From contig ML661885.1 of NCBI GenBank assembly GCA_007570785.1, forward strand, positions 35,352,924 to 35,416,923: a stretch of DNA of 64,000 nucleotides. Direction: 5' to 3'. Of this stretch, positions 10,026 through 21,641 are shown piece by piece. Origin of the DNA: Antilocapra americana (lineage: Eukaryota > Chordata > Mammalia > Artiodactyla > Antilocapridae). Made by a program: the position numbers and the translations under genes. The stretch's first letter is position 1. The number at the start of each line of letters is the position of its first letter. The notes under the pieces were generated by a model, which saw only the letters and a list, made by a program, of their open reading frames with translations, was not told the origin of the DNA and did not search any database.

Positions 10026-11101
10026 TCCACTGTAACCAATGACTGTTTCTCCTTACTCATTTGGGGCACCGAGAGGCAGTGTTCTATTCTCTAACAGAGA
10101 GAGTCCCAAAGAGCTGTACGCAAACATTCTCAGGAGATTGTGCAAGACAAATCCTTAAAAATACCCTATGCTTTTATTTCCCCTCTTAAGACTTACATAA
10201 ATGAGTTCCTGGAGAAAACCTGGATTAAGCACTGCCATACCATACCCCCTTCATGGTGATTTACTAATGCCGTAAGTTCAAAACAGAAGAAAGTCACATA
10301 AAAATAGCTCAAACTTCTCTCAGTCTGATGTGGCAAGAATGTCCAAGAGACCATGGTGTATTTCATATCTCAATTTTTTTTCTTATTGATTGTGAGCAGA
10401 TGGGAGCTGTACTATTTGAGGAAGAGTAAATCCTGGTATTTGGCCATTATCCAAAGGTAAATGAAAGAAGGGGGTGGCATTCACAGGGCTCAGTAACAGA
10501 AGACAACTAAAAATAGGTGCCTAGCCCGATCACAGCTGGGCTGTAAGTTGCTAGGCAAGAAAGCATTTTTTTCTCAGTATCTTAGGGTGCTCCATTCACA
10601 AGTTTTAAATTGCCTAGTAATTTATCAACTTTATTTATCTCATCGTCATGCTCATTTAACATCCACCTTTATGGCCTCTTTATTTTATATTAACCTGAGA
10701 TACAGATTAAGATGATTTATACACTGAAGCAGGTCCCTTTTTGCTCACTAGGTCCATTACGTTCAAGAATGTTACTCCTAGCACTCAGAGGTTTCTATTC
10801 AAATGCTCTAACTTTATTCTGAAAATTAACATTTCCTGTGGTTATAAATGTTACCCTATTAATTAGGGACTCTGCAACCTTGTAGGTGTGGTCCTATGAG
10901 GGTTGCTGATGTTAACACTGGATGCTCTACTCAAGTTGCTCCTCATTTTTAGAACATCTGTTAGAACTGCCAAGTCTTTTCTCATAGAGAAGTCTTGAAT
11001 ATGTGATAACAACCTCTTAGAACTGAGCCAGATATTCCCATTTCTACTGCAGTGACTCTGATTTTAGACTCCCAACCAGAGGAATAAAACAACCCACTGC
11101 T
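10026..11101. other. Unassigned DNA
   Basis: No repeat or coding signal is recognised in this AT-rich stretch. Confidence 0.5.
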
Positions 11102-11313
11102 GTTATTGTTGCTTAGTCACTAAGCTGTGTCCGCCTCTTTCTGACCCCATGGACTGTAGCCCGCCAGGCTCCTCTGTCCATTGGATTTCCCAGGCAAGAA
11201 TACTGGAGTGGGCTGCCATTTCCTTCTCCAGGGGGTCTTCCCAACCCAAGGATTAAACCCATGTCTCCTGCCTGGCAGGTAGATTCCTTACCATTGAGCC
11301 ACCAGGGAAACCC
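11102..11313 (-). mobile_element. Bov-tA SINE
   Basis: It is full length in minus orientation: body gttgcttagtcactaagctg through ggcaagaatactggagtggg, head ending in gagccaccagggaaaccc. Confidence 0.92.
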
Positions 11314-11775
11314 AAAACAATACACTGTGCACTAGTATGTATATGAGCATAGTGGTAGCAAATGGGACAGTTCATTGACTGAAGATCAAAAATGAACTGG
11401 CACTCCCAGGGCTCACAAGTGGCTATTGTATCATTCTCAACAAACCTCACTTCTTTACCCATTCAAAATGCTATCCTTCAAATTACACCCTAAAATGAAC
11501 CAAACTCCAAGAACATGAAACAAGATGGAGGGAAGTCAACAAATACTGAACAAAACGAGCCACATACAAAAGAATACATGTGTATAACAAAGCTAGGTGA
11601 CATTAATCTACAGTGTTAGAAGTTTGTCTTTGGACAGGAGGCAGAAGCTGAAGTTGGAAGGGACATGGGATGGTCTCCAGGGATGGTCATCATATTTTAT
11701 TTCTTGACCCCATCGTTGTTATACAGATGTGTTCTATTCGCAATGGCTCATATAAGTGTTTACTTCTTATTTGTG
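11314..11775. other. Unassigned DNA
   Basis: No recognisable repeat, gene or motif. Confidence 0.5.
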
Positions 11776-12042
11776 CTGCTGCGGCTAAGTCACTTCAGTT
11801 GTATCTATCTGACTCTGTGCGACCCCATAGACAGCAGCCCACCAGGCTCCCCTGTCCATGGGACTCTCCAGGCAAGAACACTGGAGTTGTTGCCATTTCC
11901 TTCTGCAATGCATGCATTCATGCTAAGTCGCTTCAGTCGTGTCCAACTCTGTGCGACCCAAGGGACAGCAGCCCACCAGGTTCCTTTGTCCACGGGATTC
12001 TCTAGGCAAAAATACTGGAGTGGGTTGCCATTTCCTTCTCCT
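11776..12042 (-). mobile_element. Bov-A2 SINE (Bov-A dimer)
   Basis: Two Bov-A monomers stand in direct tandem (11776-11905 and about 11925-12042) without a tRNA head. They are joined by a gcaatgcatgcattc linker. Each monomer carries cagcccaccagg and tactggagt or cactggagt. Bov-A is derived from the ends of BovB. Confidence 0.82.
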
Positions 12043-12465
12043 AACTATTCTGTAAATAAGTTATACTTTAATTAAAAAAGGGAAAAAATCATACTCCAGA
12101 ACTGAAGGCACAGTCTTGGGTGGTGGGGTCTTAATTTATTTTGAGAAACTCTCCATTTCTGCTTGTCCTTTAAAGCAAGTTCTATTCCTATTTTATTTCT
12201 AACCAATCAAACTCTGCCTCTTGAATGTGGGCAAACTCTGACCCATAATTAAATGTTGACTGAGTCCTACATTTCAAACCACATTATAGAATTGCTTATT
12301 TATTTACCCAGTCTCCCTCAAATTTTATCTGGGCAGACATTGGCATCATCTATTTCAATTTGACCTAGATCTTTATTCCAAGGAATTTTTAAAGTTTGGA
12401 TGATGCCAGTGAAATCTTAGCAAGTTTCATATCCAAATATGATTTAGCTCCAAGTAGGGTCTTAA
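12043..12465. other. Unassigned DNA
   Basis: No recognisable repeat or coding signal. Confidence 0.5.
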
Positions 12466-12605
12466 AGAGGAGGGCATGGAAACTCACTCCAGTGTTCTTG
12501 CTTGGAGAATCCCCATGGACAGAAGAGCCTGATGGGCTACAGCCATTGAATTGCAAAGAGCTGGACACACTGAAGCAACTTAGCACGTATGCATGCAGAA
12601 TCTTA
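12466..12605 (+). mobile_element. Bov-A monomer (5'-truncated SINE)
   Basis: Only the body is present (aactcactccagtgttcttg, gggctacagcc, gcaaagagctgg), with no tRNA-like head. Confidence 0.8.
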
Positions 12606-13177
12606 AAATGACCTAATTTTCTATACATACCATGCAGGGTCTGATCCTTAATATTCTATGTACTTCTCCATTTGTTATTTTAATTTTATCAGGCTGATTC
12701 TTTGATTGAGGATTTTAAAAATGAAATTTATTTTGAGATCTCTACCACTCAGGCTACTAGCTCATGCTTCCTGAACATTCTGTCTGTTAACAGAAACATT
12801 AATGGTTAGGCTTTGTAAGATAAAATCTAGTGTACTTTTTAACTCAATCCTGATACCAGGCACCTCACAACTGACTTAGGCTTTATGCACACCAGTTATC
12901 ATTAACATTTGTTTTTCTTCAAAGATTTATTTCCTAGTAACCATGGTGGAACAGTCTTTCCCCTCACATAAAGCACATAAAGCTGCTTATAGATGCCATT
13001 CAGGTGTGCGATTACATGTAATTAATATTTAAGACCTTCTATAGCTGGTCTCTCATGTGGAAACAGAGTGTTTGGTTTTGTTTCTTATTTTTTGGAGTGC
13101 TTCATGACTGCTTTCTACATATGCTCTAAATAAGGATAGCTTTGCCTTCCAGACCCTGTGTGTACTTGTGATCAGGG
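12606..13177. other. Unassigned DNA
   Basis: No recognisable repeat or coding signal. Confidence 0.5.
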
Positions 13178-13511
13178 AACGTTTGCTTGCTTAGTTGCTC
13201 AGTTGTGTCTGACTCTGTGTGACCTTATAGACCGTAGCCCACCAGGCTCCTCTGTCCATGGGGTTCTCCAGGCTAGAATACTGGAGTGGGTTGCCATACC
13301 AACTTTCAGGTGATCTTCCAACCCAGGGATTGAACACAGGTCTCTCCCACTGCAGGCAGAGTCTTTACTGTCTGAGCCACCAGGGAAGCCCAAGAATACT
13401 GGAGTGGGTAGCCTATCCCTTCTCCAGGGGAACTTCCTGACCTAGAAATCAAACTGGAGTCTTCTGCATTGCAGGTGGATTCTTTACCAGATGAGCTACC
13501 AGGGAAGCCCC
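13178..13511 (-). mobile_element. Bov-tA SINE with a duplicated head
   Basis: A complete minus-strand copy (13178-13392) is followed immediately by a second tRNA-like head plus part of the body (13393-13511). Both end in ccagggaagccc. The second begins exactly at the aagaatactggagtggg motif that occurs inside the first. Confidence 0.88.
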
Positions 13512-14028
13512 AGGTGATCAGGGAAATTTGGGTAAATTTGGGTAAATTAAATCATAATAACAGTCATGATCAAAAGTAGCTTCTAATCAGAATGAATAGA
13601 ATTGGGGACCCAGACTGGAAAGGTAAAACTTTTATCAAGTAAAACTTTTTAATATCAAATAAACTGGGGAGGGTTTAAAATTATATTTTTATTATACCTT
13701 CTCAGTTCCATATACAGTTTTTCTTGGGCTCTGAAGGATTACTTCTTTCATAATTAACCCATAACTTGCTTCTTATTTGGCCAAAGGAAGTTGCCATTTT
13801 TAATAAATATTTTTGGTGAATCATAAAGTCATAAGTCCTTGATCTAGTTTAATGAGTACAAAATCGCATCTATTAACAATATATTCTCTTATTTTGAGCT
13901 TCTATTTTCATGAGTCACATTTTTTTGTTAAAATTCTGTTAACAAGCAAGATTCACTTTTTTTCTTCACTTGGGCTTCAACAAGGAAATGTTCAAGTCTT
14001 TTATTTGCAGGACCTTCATGGTGATTAT
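13512..14028. other. Unassigned AT-rich DNA
   Basis: No recognisable repeat or coding signal. Confidence 0.5.
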
Positions 14029-14238
14029 GGGCTTCCCAGGTGGCGCTAGTGGTAAAGAACCTGCCAATGCAGAAGATGCAAAAGGTATGAGTCTGTTCCC
14101 TGGGTCGGGAAGATCCCCTGGAGGACATCATGGCAACCCACTCCAATATTCTTGCCTAGTAAATCCCATGGACAGAGGAGCTTGGCAGGATACAGTCCAT
14201 AGAGTTGCAAAGAGTTGGACATGACTGAAATGACTTTA
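14029..14238 (+). mobile_element. Bov-tA SINE
   Basis: Full length: gggcttcccaggtggcgcta head, ggcaacccactccaatattc body, ending gttggacatgactgaaatga. Confidence 0.92.
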
Positions 14239-14645
14239 TGCACCCATAGTGATTATGACAAAATATATCTAAAATGGGAGGATGGTCTGATTTATTCATC
14301 AAATCTATTTCCTTCATTTTATTTTCCCCTGTCGCTTGGTCTTATCTTCTAGGATGCAGATAACCATGGCGATGACCCTATAGACCCTATAAAGCCTGGT
14401 CCATTGAAACCAGTCTCAGGAGGGAATTTACCAATGATAGACCCAAAACTGCTAAACTTTCAGAGGTGTGAGGACTTTGATCAGGGAGTCTACTAATGTA
14501 TTTCATTGTTACATTCTATCCTTTGCTTGAAGGTGAAAAAAGGTAAAAGTTTCATTTTATATTTTTGCCTATACCTACCTATAGACAACTCTTGTTGTAA
14601 AATGTATTCCTGAAGCATATATTTTGGGACTAGGGACCCTATATT
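14239..14645. other. Unassigned DNA
   Basis: No recognisable repeat or coding signal. Confidence 0.5.
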
Positions 14646-14860
14646 TGTTGTCTAGTTACTAAGTCATGTCCAACTCTTTTGGGATGCCATGGACTACAGC
14701 TTGCCATGGAAATCTCTCTGCCTATGGGATTTCCCAGACAAGAATACTAGGAATGGGTTGTCATTTCCTTCTCCAAGGTATGTTCCCAACCCAGGGATCA
14801 AATCCACGTCTCCTGCATTGCTAGGTGGATTCTTTACCACTGAGCCAGCAGGGATGCCCA
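14646..14860 (-). mobile_element. Bov-tA SINE
   Basis: Full length but clearly more diverged than its neighbours (tctagttactaagtcatgtc body, ccactgagccagcagg head). Confidence 0.88.
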
Positions 14861-15004
14861 GGGAACCTGTATATTTGAACAATATTCTGCATAAGATTAC
14901 TAATGACGGCTACATTAACCAGAAAAGTGGTCCTATAACCTGAATGAGAATAATATACAAATTTAATTTTTATCTGGGAGGCATAATATGTCACAGTAAT
15001 AGAC

Positions 15005-15540
15005 AAATAAGTATTGCCATACATATGAAAAGATACTAACCATCATTCAAAACAAGAGAAATGCAAATTACAAGCAAACTGATATGCTATGATTCATATA
15101 TAAGACCAGCAATATCAGAACATTTAATAACATTATGTTAATGAGGGAGTGAGTATAAATTGTCAAAAATTTCTATGAATTCTAATTTGACAATAGCTAT
15201 CAAAATTACAAATGCACTTATACAATGGCCTAGCATTCTCTTTTCTAGGAATTTATTTTAAAGAAGTACTTGCACTGTGCAAAATGATATATGTTGAAGA
15301 ATATGCATTAAAGCATTATAACATCAATGGCAAAAGACTGGAGGCAACTCAGTCTGAAAGCAATGAACTATAGAATGATACGTTCATACAATAGAACAAC
15401 ATACAACCATTTAAAAATAATGGAGAAGCTTTTTAAGTGTTAAAATGATTTTCACGATACCTATATTATTAAAAAATGCCAAGCAGTATGTGTCATATTT
15501 GACTATTTATGTTTCTGGAAAGGCTAGATATTATATATGT
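15005..15540 (+). mobile_element. Ancient L1, 3' end
   Basis: It follows the old L1M order: aagagaaatgcaaatta, tctaggaatttatttta, catcaatggcaaaagactgg, cattc...caatagaacaacatac, ccatttaaaaataatgg. It is decayed beyond any open frame. Confidence 0.68.
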
Positions 15541-18387
15541 AGAGAAGAAAATAAGGCTATTTATGTTTCCCCTTAGACTGATTAGACTAAACAGTATAAA
15601 TTGAAATTAGTTTCCTTTACTTAACATTACCCCTTACAATTGGAAGCGAGTAATGGTAGGGTCGATTATTCTACCACTTTTCCTGTTTGCTGGTTATGCA
15701 CACACATGAAGTCAAGAAGAATATGCAAGCCTTTAATTCAGGCTCAAAAATCCAATTTCTAACCCCTATTGCATGCACAAGAACTTGGAATATTGATGAG
15801 GGAGAACGTGGAAGTGGCTCCTTTGTTCTTTACAAATTATTCCCAATTCACCAGGAGATCGGGTCTTTTGGAAAAGCCACCGGACACCTCAAAAAGCTGT
15901 CTCTCACAATTCCTGGGGAACAAATCCACCTCTTTGTACTCTTTCTCCTCTTTCCTTTTACTTCCATTAATGTTTTGCTTCTCTTCCCCTGATTTCCCAT
16001 TTTCTCATCAGCCTCTGGTATAGTTTTCCATCATCTCATCCCATTCCAGTTCTACTCTGGGTGAAGTAGATAGAATGGCGGCAGGGATTCTGGAATCCTG
16101 CCAACAGACTATGGGAATAACCAGACCTCCAACACTGGGCCCCAAGATGATCTCAGATGACAATAAAACATACATTTTCTTCCTCTCTCTTGGATTCCTC
16201 CCCCCACCCCCACCCCGCCGCTCCTCTGTTTGTAGTAGGTGCTAAGACTGGGGGAAGGGGAAAAAAATCTCATTCTGCTCTAAACTTTTTTTTGAAAGGA
16301 GAAAGAGGCATCCCACATTTAGCCCTAGCCTGAAAGCATGCCTGTTTAATCTAGAGTCAAATTAATCAGACAGCTTAGGCTTTGGCTGCCTCTCAATTCT
16401 GCCTGCTCCTTATAGTTCTGCTTTGTTAAAGAAAAGTATCTATCTTCTTTACCAGCTTTTCCTCCGACTCAGCTCTTTACTTAATATGAATAATTAAAAC
16501 TGTGCAACTAAGAACATCAGAAAGCCTACAGTCAAGCTAATTTATTTTAATTAAAATTTGATTCACAGCATTCAAACTGGTCCCACTAGACAAAATATGC
16601 ACCAAAATTCAGAAGATGCTTTGGGAGCCTGGAGAAGGTCAGTCAGCACTTCCAAGGACTAATACCAATTTAAGATCATTAAAATGAACTTAAAGAAAGT
16701 AAATAGGAATTAGGAAATAGATATAGATATTAATGTATATTTTAATATTTGGTCTTGTGGGATTGTAGATTCCTCTGGGCTTCTAAGTTGAATAAGCCTG
16801 GAAAAATCCTCTATGTATAAATATTTTTAATACATGCGCACAATTGTAAATTTGGTGGTCCAAAATAACATTAAGGTAAAAATGGATTTTCTGCATTCAA
16901 GAGCAGAAATAGGATGCCTGCATTATATGGAAAAGAAATCCCTTATTCTATAATAGTAATTTAATTTTAAAAATCCCTGTAGTAATTATAACTTAAACAG
17001 CATTAGTCTGCTATTGAGCCCCTCTTAAAATGGGACCGTGTCCTAAATTTTCCATCTCTTTCTTTCCAAATCTTCATGGTAATGTTAACCAGTCAGATAC
17101 CCAATTCTGTAATGCTCTCAGGCACTGTGTACTTGCTTAAAGCAGTTTATGATAATTTTAGGCTGTTCAAAATTGTCCATAGTGAGTAAATCATTCTCAG
17201 CTAAGATAGACATGTCTTGTCAATTTGCCAGATGCTGACGAACACTGCATTTTCTCAAAATAGTTGAATCTACCTTTAATTGACTGGGGTCTCCTAGGAC
17301 TTTTGATTGGGCCTTACTTTTAGCAGGTTGTTAGGGAAGAAGATGAACCAGATGTTGAAAACGTCCCACTCCTGTGGACTTAATTACCACTCCTGGCATA
17401 CAGAAAGCATTAAAATATTCATATTTTTGGAACAAAAGTTGAGTGAATATATGACAAGGAGTATTTTTCAATTATGCTTGTGATTTATGGCTTCCATTTG
17501 ACATCCTTCTGGACCTTGAACAGAGCCTTTGTTTTTATTTGCTTTTCTTCTGTAGGCTGTACAACATAGAGTTATTATACTTTTCATCCAGTGGAGACAG
17601 GAAGAGAGAGAGATAGACAGAGAGAGGCAGTTATCACAGCTGCAACTTCAAATGGAGTTATAGAGATTGCTACATTTGTGGAGCCTGCATCTATATAAAC
17701 TCAAATGTACTATATGTTACTAATAGCAAAAAATGCAGTGGAGACAGAGAAAAAGAAAAAAAAATTATAGAATAAATAGATAATAGAAGAAATCAATCTA
17801 AAAAGAATTACATTTTCTAAGTATTCTTCATTCTTAAGGCATCAAGGCAAGTTCTCTCTTTAGCTCTGAAAAGCCTTCAGAGATTTGAACAAAGTGGAAG
17901 TGACGGTCTCTACTGAAATTTTCCATTTAAAAAGACAGCCTGGTGTACAGTTATATAAAAGGAAAAATAGCTAGTACAGGCTAAGTTGGTGTATGACCTA
18001 ATTTGGAGAAGACCCAGGGGATTTCATCACTCCAAGATCATGATCTGCTTGAAGATAATAGGCTTTGTCTATCTACTTTATTTCCTCCCCAGGGTCAACA
18101 TTATGCCAACATTATGCCTTCTTTGTGGGTCCCTTTCTCTATAAAAATATTACAAATTATATTTTCAACTGATATAATGACAAATATGTTAAAAGCATCA
18201 AAGAGTTTTCTCTAACTTACAGTCTTTTTCTTCTTCTTCTTCTTCTGATTCAAGAAAAGATCAAACACTTTGATTTGTGAGCCCCTAAAGGCAGTGTGGC
18301 CCTAGGCACAATGGATGCCTGCTCCATGGATGGTTGGCACAGAATGACTCAGTGCTGGAGCTGCAAGGATCTACTTTTGTAACCTTA
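15541..18387. other. Unassigned 2.8-kb block
   Basis: I see no repeat, exon or clear regulatory element. It holds a C-rich run at about 16200-16222, a GA-rich patch at 17596-17630 and a short (TTC)n at about 18228-18247. Confidence 0.5.
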
Positions 18388-18646
18388 ATTTTTATTTCAT
18401 CTTTGGCTGTCTCGGGTCTTCCTTGCTGCAGTGACTTTCTCTAGCTGCGGTGAGCACAGGCTCCTTTTTGCTGTGGTGTGTGGGCTTCCCATCATGGTGG
18501 CTTCTCTTGTTGCTGGGCACAGGCTCAGCAGTTGCAGTGAACAGGCTTAGTGGCCATGGCATGTGGAAGCTTCCCACAGGAGGAATCAAATCCATGTCCC
18601 TACACTGGCAGGTAGATTCTTAACCACTGGGCCACTGGGGAAGTCG
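18388..18646 (-). mobile_element. CHR-2-type tRNA SINE
   Basis: In plus reading it runs tggctgtctcgggtcttcct, several gggctt/ggctca modules, then attcttaaccactgggccac near the tRNA-like head at the right. This layout is the CHR-2 type found in whales, hippos and ruminants. Confidence 0.78.
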
Positions 18647-18831
18647 TGGTAGGATCCTTAAAGTAGAAGTCCAATGTTTTCTTGTATGGGGCCAAATGAC
18701 ATGATCTTGGAATGAGAAGTAAACTATGGGAACATTTCTAATTTTTGCCATTCAAGGATGGATGGTTTTGCTTTGGAGATCTTAACATCTGAATAAAGAG
18801 AGCTTTGCAAAGGCCTAGCATCTTTTAAAGC

Positions 18832-18965
18832 AGATTTTGTATGGAGGTAGAACGCACATACAGCATATCAAAAGTGAACAGCTCAACGGATTATCACAAA
18901 GAGAACAACCTCGAATAATGCAACCAGAAAATGCTATCAACATTTTAACACAAAGCATATGCAAG
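18832..18965 (-). mobile_element. Possible ancient L1 3'-end remnant
   Basis: tatcaaaagtgaacagctca, then a gcaaccag stretch, weakly matches the old L1 3' UTR series. The call is tentative. Confidence 0.3.
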
Positions 18966-19224
18966 AAATACTTCAGAAGTGGGGGCTGAAAATATGAAAA
19001 GAAACATGGCTTAATATCTACTTTGATTCTAAGAATAAATTTGTGTAAGTGTTCTATTTTATTACACACTTGTGTGTTCTTACACAAAATAAAAATGTTT
19101 TATTTTGCTGTCGTTTATAACAGCTACCCCCTTCCTGTCCCTGAATTCTACTCCTGATCCTTGATCCTCAACTCATTCCTCAGCAGCATATTACTCCTGA
19201 CCTCCCCTCATTTTGTCACCAACA

Positions 19225-19480
19225 TGTCTACTCCCAGCATCACCCTGTCATTCATTTGTTCTCAAATATCTGAGGACCTTTCATGTACCAGACACTGCCT
19301 GGTGCTGGGATACAGCAGTGAACAAGTCTTGACCATCCTGGACCTACAAGGTTAATATAAGAGGTATAAACATTTCATGACCAACTATTAAATTCAATTA
19401 TACAAAATACTAAAACGTAACAGTACAGCTTGCCATGAGAGTAAATAATAAATAATACAGAGGCCTAATCTTATTCTAGT
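19225..19480 (-). mobile_element. L2 LINE 3' end
   Basis: gtaccagacactgcctggtg and ctgggatacagcagtgaaca are the characteristic L2 3'-end words in reverse orientation. Confidence 0.72.
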
Positions 19481-19654
19481 GGTAGTTTATTCATTCTTCC
19501 CTTTTTTATTAGACTAAAGATGGTAATGGTCATATTAATGACCAGGGACAGCTAAGATAAATATGAAACTCTGTACAATAAGTAGAGATAGTTTCATGCT
19601 GTAAAATAAATTATATTGTTGTAAATCCTTATACTATTTTTGTTTATACTTGAG

Positions 19655-19800
19655 ATGGAATCGGGAGGGAGGTGGGAGGGGAGTTCTGGAAGGGGAACAC
19701 ATGTATACCCATGGCAGATTCATGTCAATGTATAGCAAAACCAACACGATAATGTAAAGAAAATAAATAAATTAGAAATTAAAAAATAAATAAATATTTG
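19655..19800 (+). mobile_element. Young bovine-type L1, 3' UTR only
   Basis: It starts at the G-rich tract (ggaatcgggagggaggtggg) and runs through aacacatgtatacccatggc and gcaaaaccaacacgataatg to an A-rich tail. It is severely 5' truncated, which is common for L1. Confidence 0.87.
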
Positions 19801-19899
19801 GATTTTTATCTTTCAGAATTGCAGCATCAAAACAACAGCATCAATTTCCATGCTATCCAGATCATTGTACAAATGCCCTTCTGTATCTTCTCCATTTCT

Positions 19900-19980
19900 C
19901 TCGCTTTCCCTCTCTCTGTCTCTGTCTGCTTGTCTGTCTGTCTCTCTCTCTTTCTCTCTCTCACACACACACATGCATGC
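19900..19980. repeat. Compound (CT)n/(TCTG)n/(CA)n microsatellite
   Basis: A pyrimidine-rich run passes into CACACA and TGCATGCATG. It sits beside the tail of a BovB fragment. Confidence 0.9.
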
Positions 19981-19994
19981 ATGTACTCCATTGT

Positions 19995-20105
19995 TGTTAT
20001 TGTTGTTCAGTCGCCCAGTTGTGTCTGACTCTTTGTGGCTCCATGGACTGCAGCACGCCGGGCCTCCCTGTCCCTCAACATCTCCCAAAATTGCCCAAGT
20101 CCATG
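19995..20105 (-). mobile_element. BovB 3' terminal fragment
   Basis: ttgttcagtcgcccagttgt and gactgcagcacgccgggcct, then cctcaacatctccc, match the BovB 3' end (not the SINE body) in reverse. Confidence 0.8.
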
Positions 20106-21329
20106 GCTACGTCCACATATCTCTCAGCAGATCCTAAAATCACAATTTTAAGCAACTCTCAGATCTCCAAAAATTTTGTTCTCTTTATTTCAACAAAGAC
20201 ACAAGATTACAATATCTTGCCACTTAAAAATCTTCAGAGATGTCTACCAGAGTGAAGATAGAAACCTAGAGGAGAAGAGCTCAGCTGCCCCTCTCCTGTA
20301 TCAAGGCAACTCATCCTCTAGCCTATCCTGTCACGTGGCTCCTGGAATCAAACTGCTGCCACTTTGTGATAACCCTCCACTCTCCTATGAGTCTTGTTTT
20401 TAAACCAAACCTCTGTTCAATGTTTGTACTTTTAGTCCTTGAGTATGCTTGCCTTCCTATTCAATTTCAGCAGGCTTGATCATGGCCACAATGAAGTGAG
20501 AGACAGGTACATAGGGTGATGCCTCTTGAGTCCGAAATACAAACATAAATCCTGGAACGCATGAATGTTTAAGTAGGATGATGCCAGTTTGCTCTCCTCC
20601 TCCCAGGTATTAAGCTGACGTCCCTGAACTTCTGGTACCTAGCGGGGACTCAGTGAATGTTTGCCAAATGAATGGATTTGTTTCTATTCTCTCCCCATGT
20701 AGTCATCGGCTCACCGTGATTTCCTCTTTAGAAACGGGATTGTCTTGGTTAAGTAGCCTTAATGTGTGCAAGAGCCCAGCATTAGGCAACAGTTCCCTGG
20801 CTATAGTTCCCACAGCCTCCTGAAGAGGCTCTTTTCATGTTGAGGGTCTCATAGCAAACTCTCCTCCTCTAGCATCATTGTATTTATCTAGAAAGGATTT
20901 TTTTTTTCATCTTGCCTAACAATTTCCTCCTTGGGTTAATTTAAAAATTTCAGGTAGCTACCATCTGGTCTCATGGATTTAACTGCATTTGGATTGTTCA
21001 TAATTTCCAGAATAGCCTGGGCATTTGCCAGTGTTTATTCAAGCACCTCCTACCTGCACACTTCAAAAAGCAATTTGGGAGTGAAAATACTCTTAATAAC
21101 TTCTTCCCTAAAGATGTTGACCAATAATTTGTTTACCCTTCTGCTATCTGTTCTGTCCATTTAATATGGCCTGCATCCTGTGCTCATCATGTGGTTATCT
21201 TCTATTTCTAAAGACACAGCTTTCACCTTAGAGCCTCTCCATGGTACTTTTTTTCTTCATTTCTCATTTATAACATGCCTGGTGCATTCTAAGATGCCAA
21301 AGTTCTTTTATTTTCCTAGATTTATTTTG
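20106..21329. other. Mostly unassigned; weak MIR/L2 tail at 20625-20690
   Basis: ggtacctagcggggactcag followed by gtgaatgtttgccaaatgaa resembles a MIR/L2 3' end. The rest has no recognisable element. Confidence 0.45.
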
Positions 21330-21641
21330 TTGACTTATTTATTTTTGGTTGTCCTGGGTCTTTGTTGCTGCATGGGCTTTCTAGATGCAGTGAGTGCAAG
21401 CTTCTCATTGTGATGACATCTCTTGTTTGAGAACATAGGCTCTAGAGCATGGGCCTTCAGTGTTTGTAGTACATGGGCTCAGTAGTTTTGGCTCCCAGGT
21501 TCTAGGGCACAGGCTCAGTAGTTGGGGTGCATGGGACTAGTTGCCATGAAACAAGCAGGATCTTCTAGGAGCAGGGATTGAACCCATGTCTCCTGTACAG
21601 GTGAGCAGATTCATGACTGCTGAGCCACCAAGGAAGCCCTT
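21330..21641 (-). mobile_element. CHR-2-type tRNA SINE
   Basis: Longer than the copy at 18.4 kb: tggttgtcctgggtctttgt, repeated gggctcagtag modules, then gggattgaacccatgtctcc and gagccaccaaggaagccc at the tRNA-like head. Confidence 0.82.
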
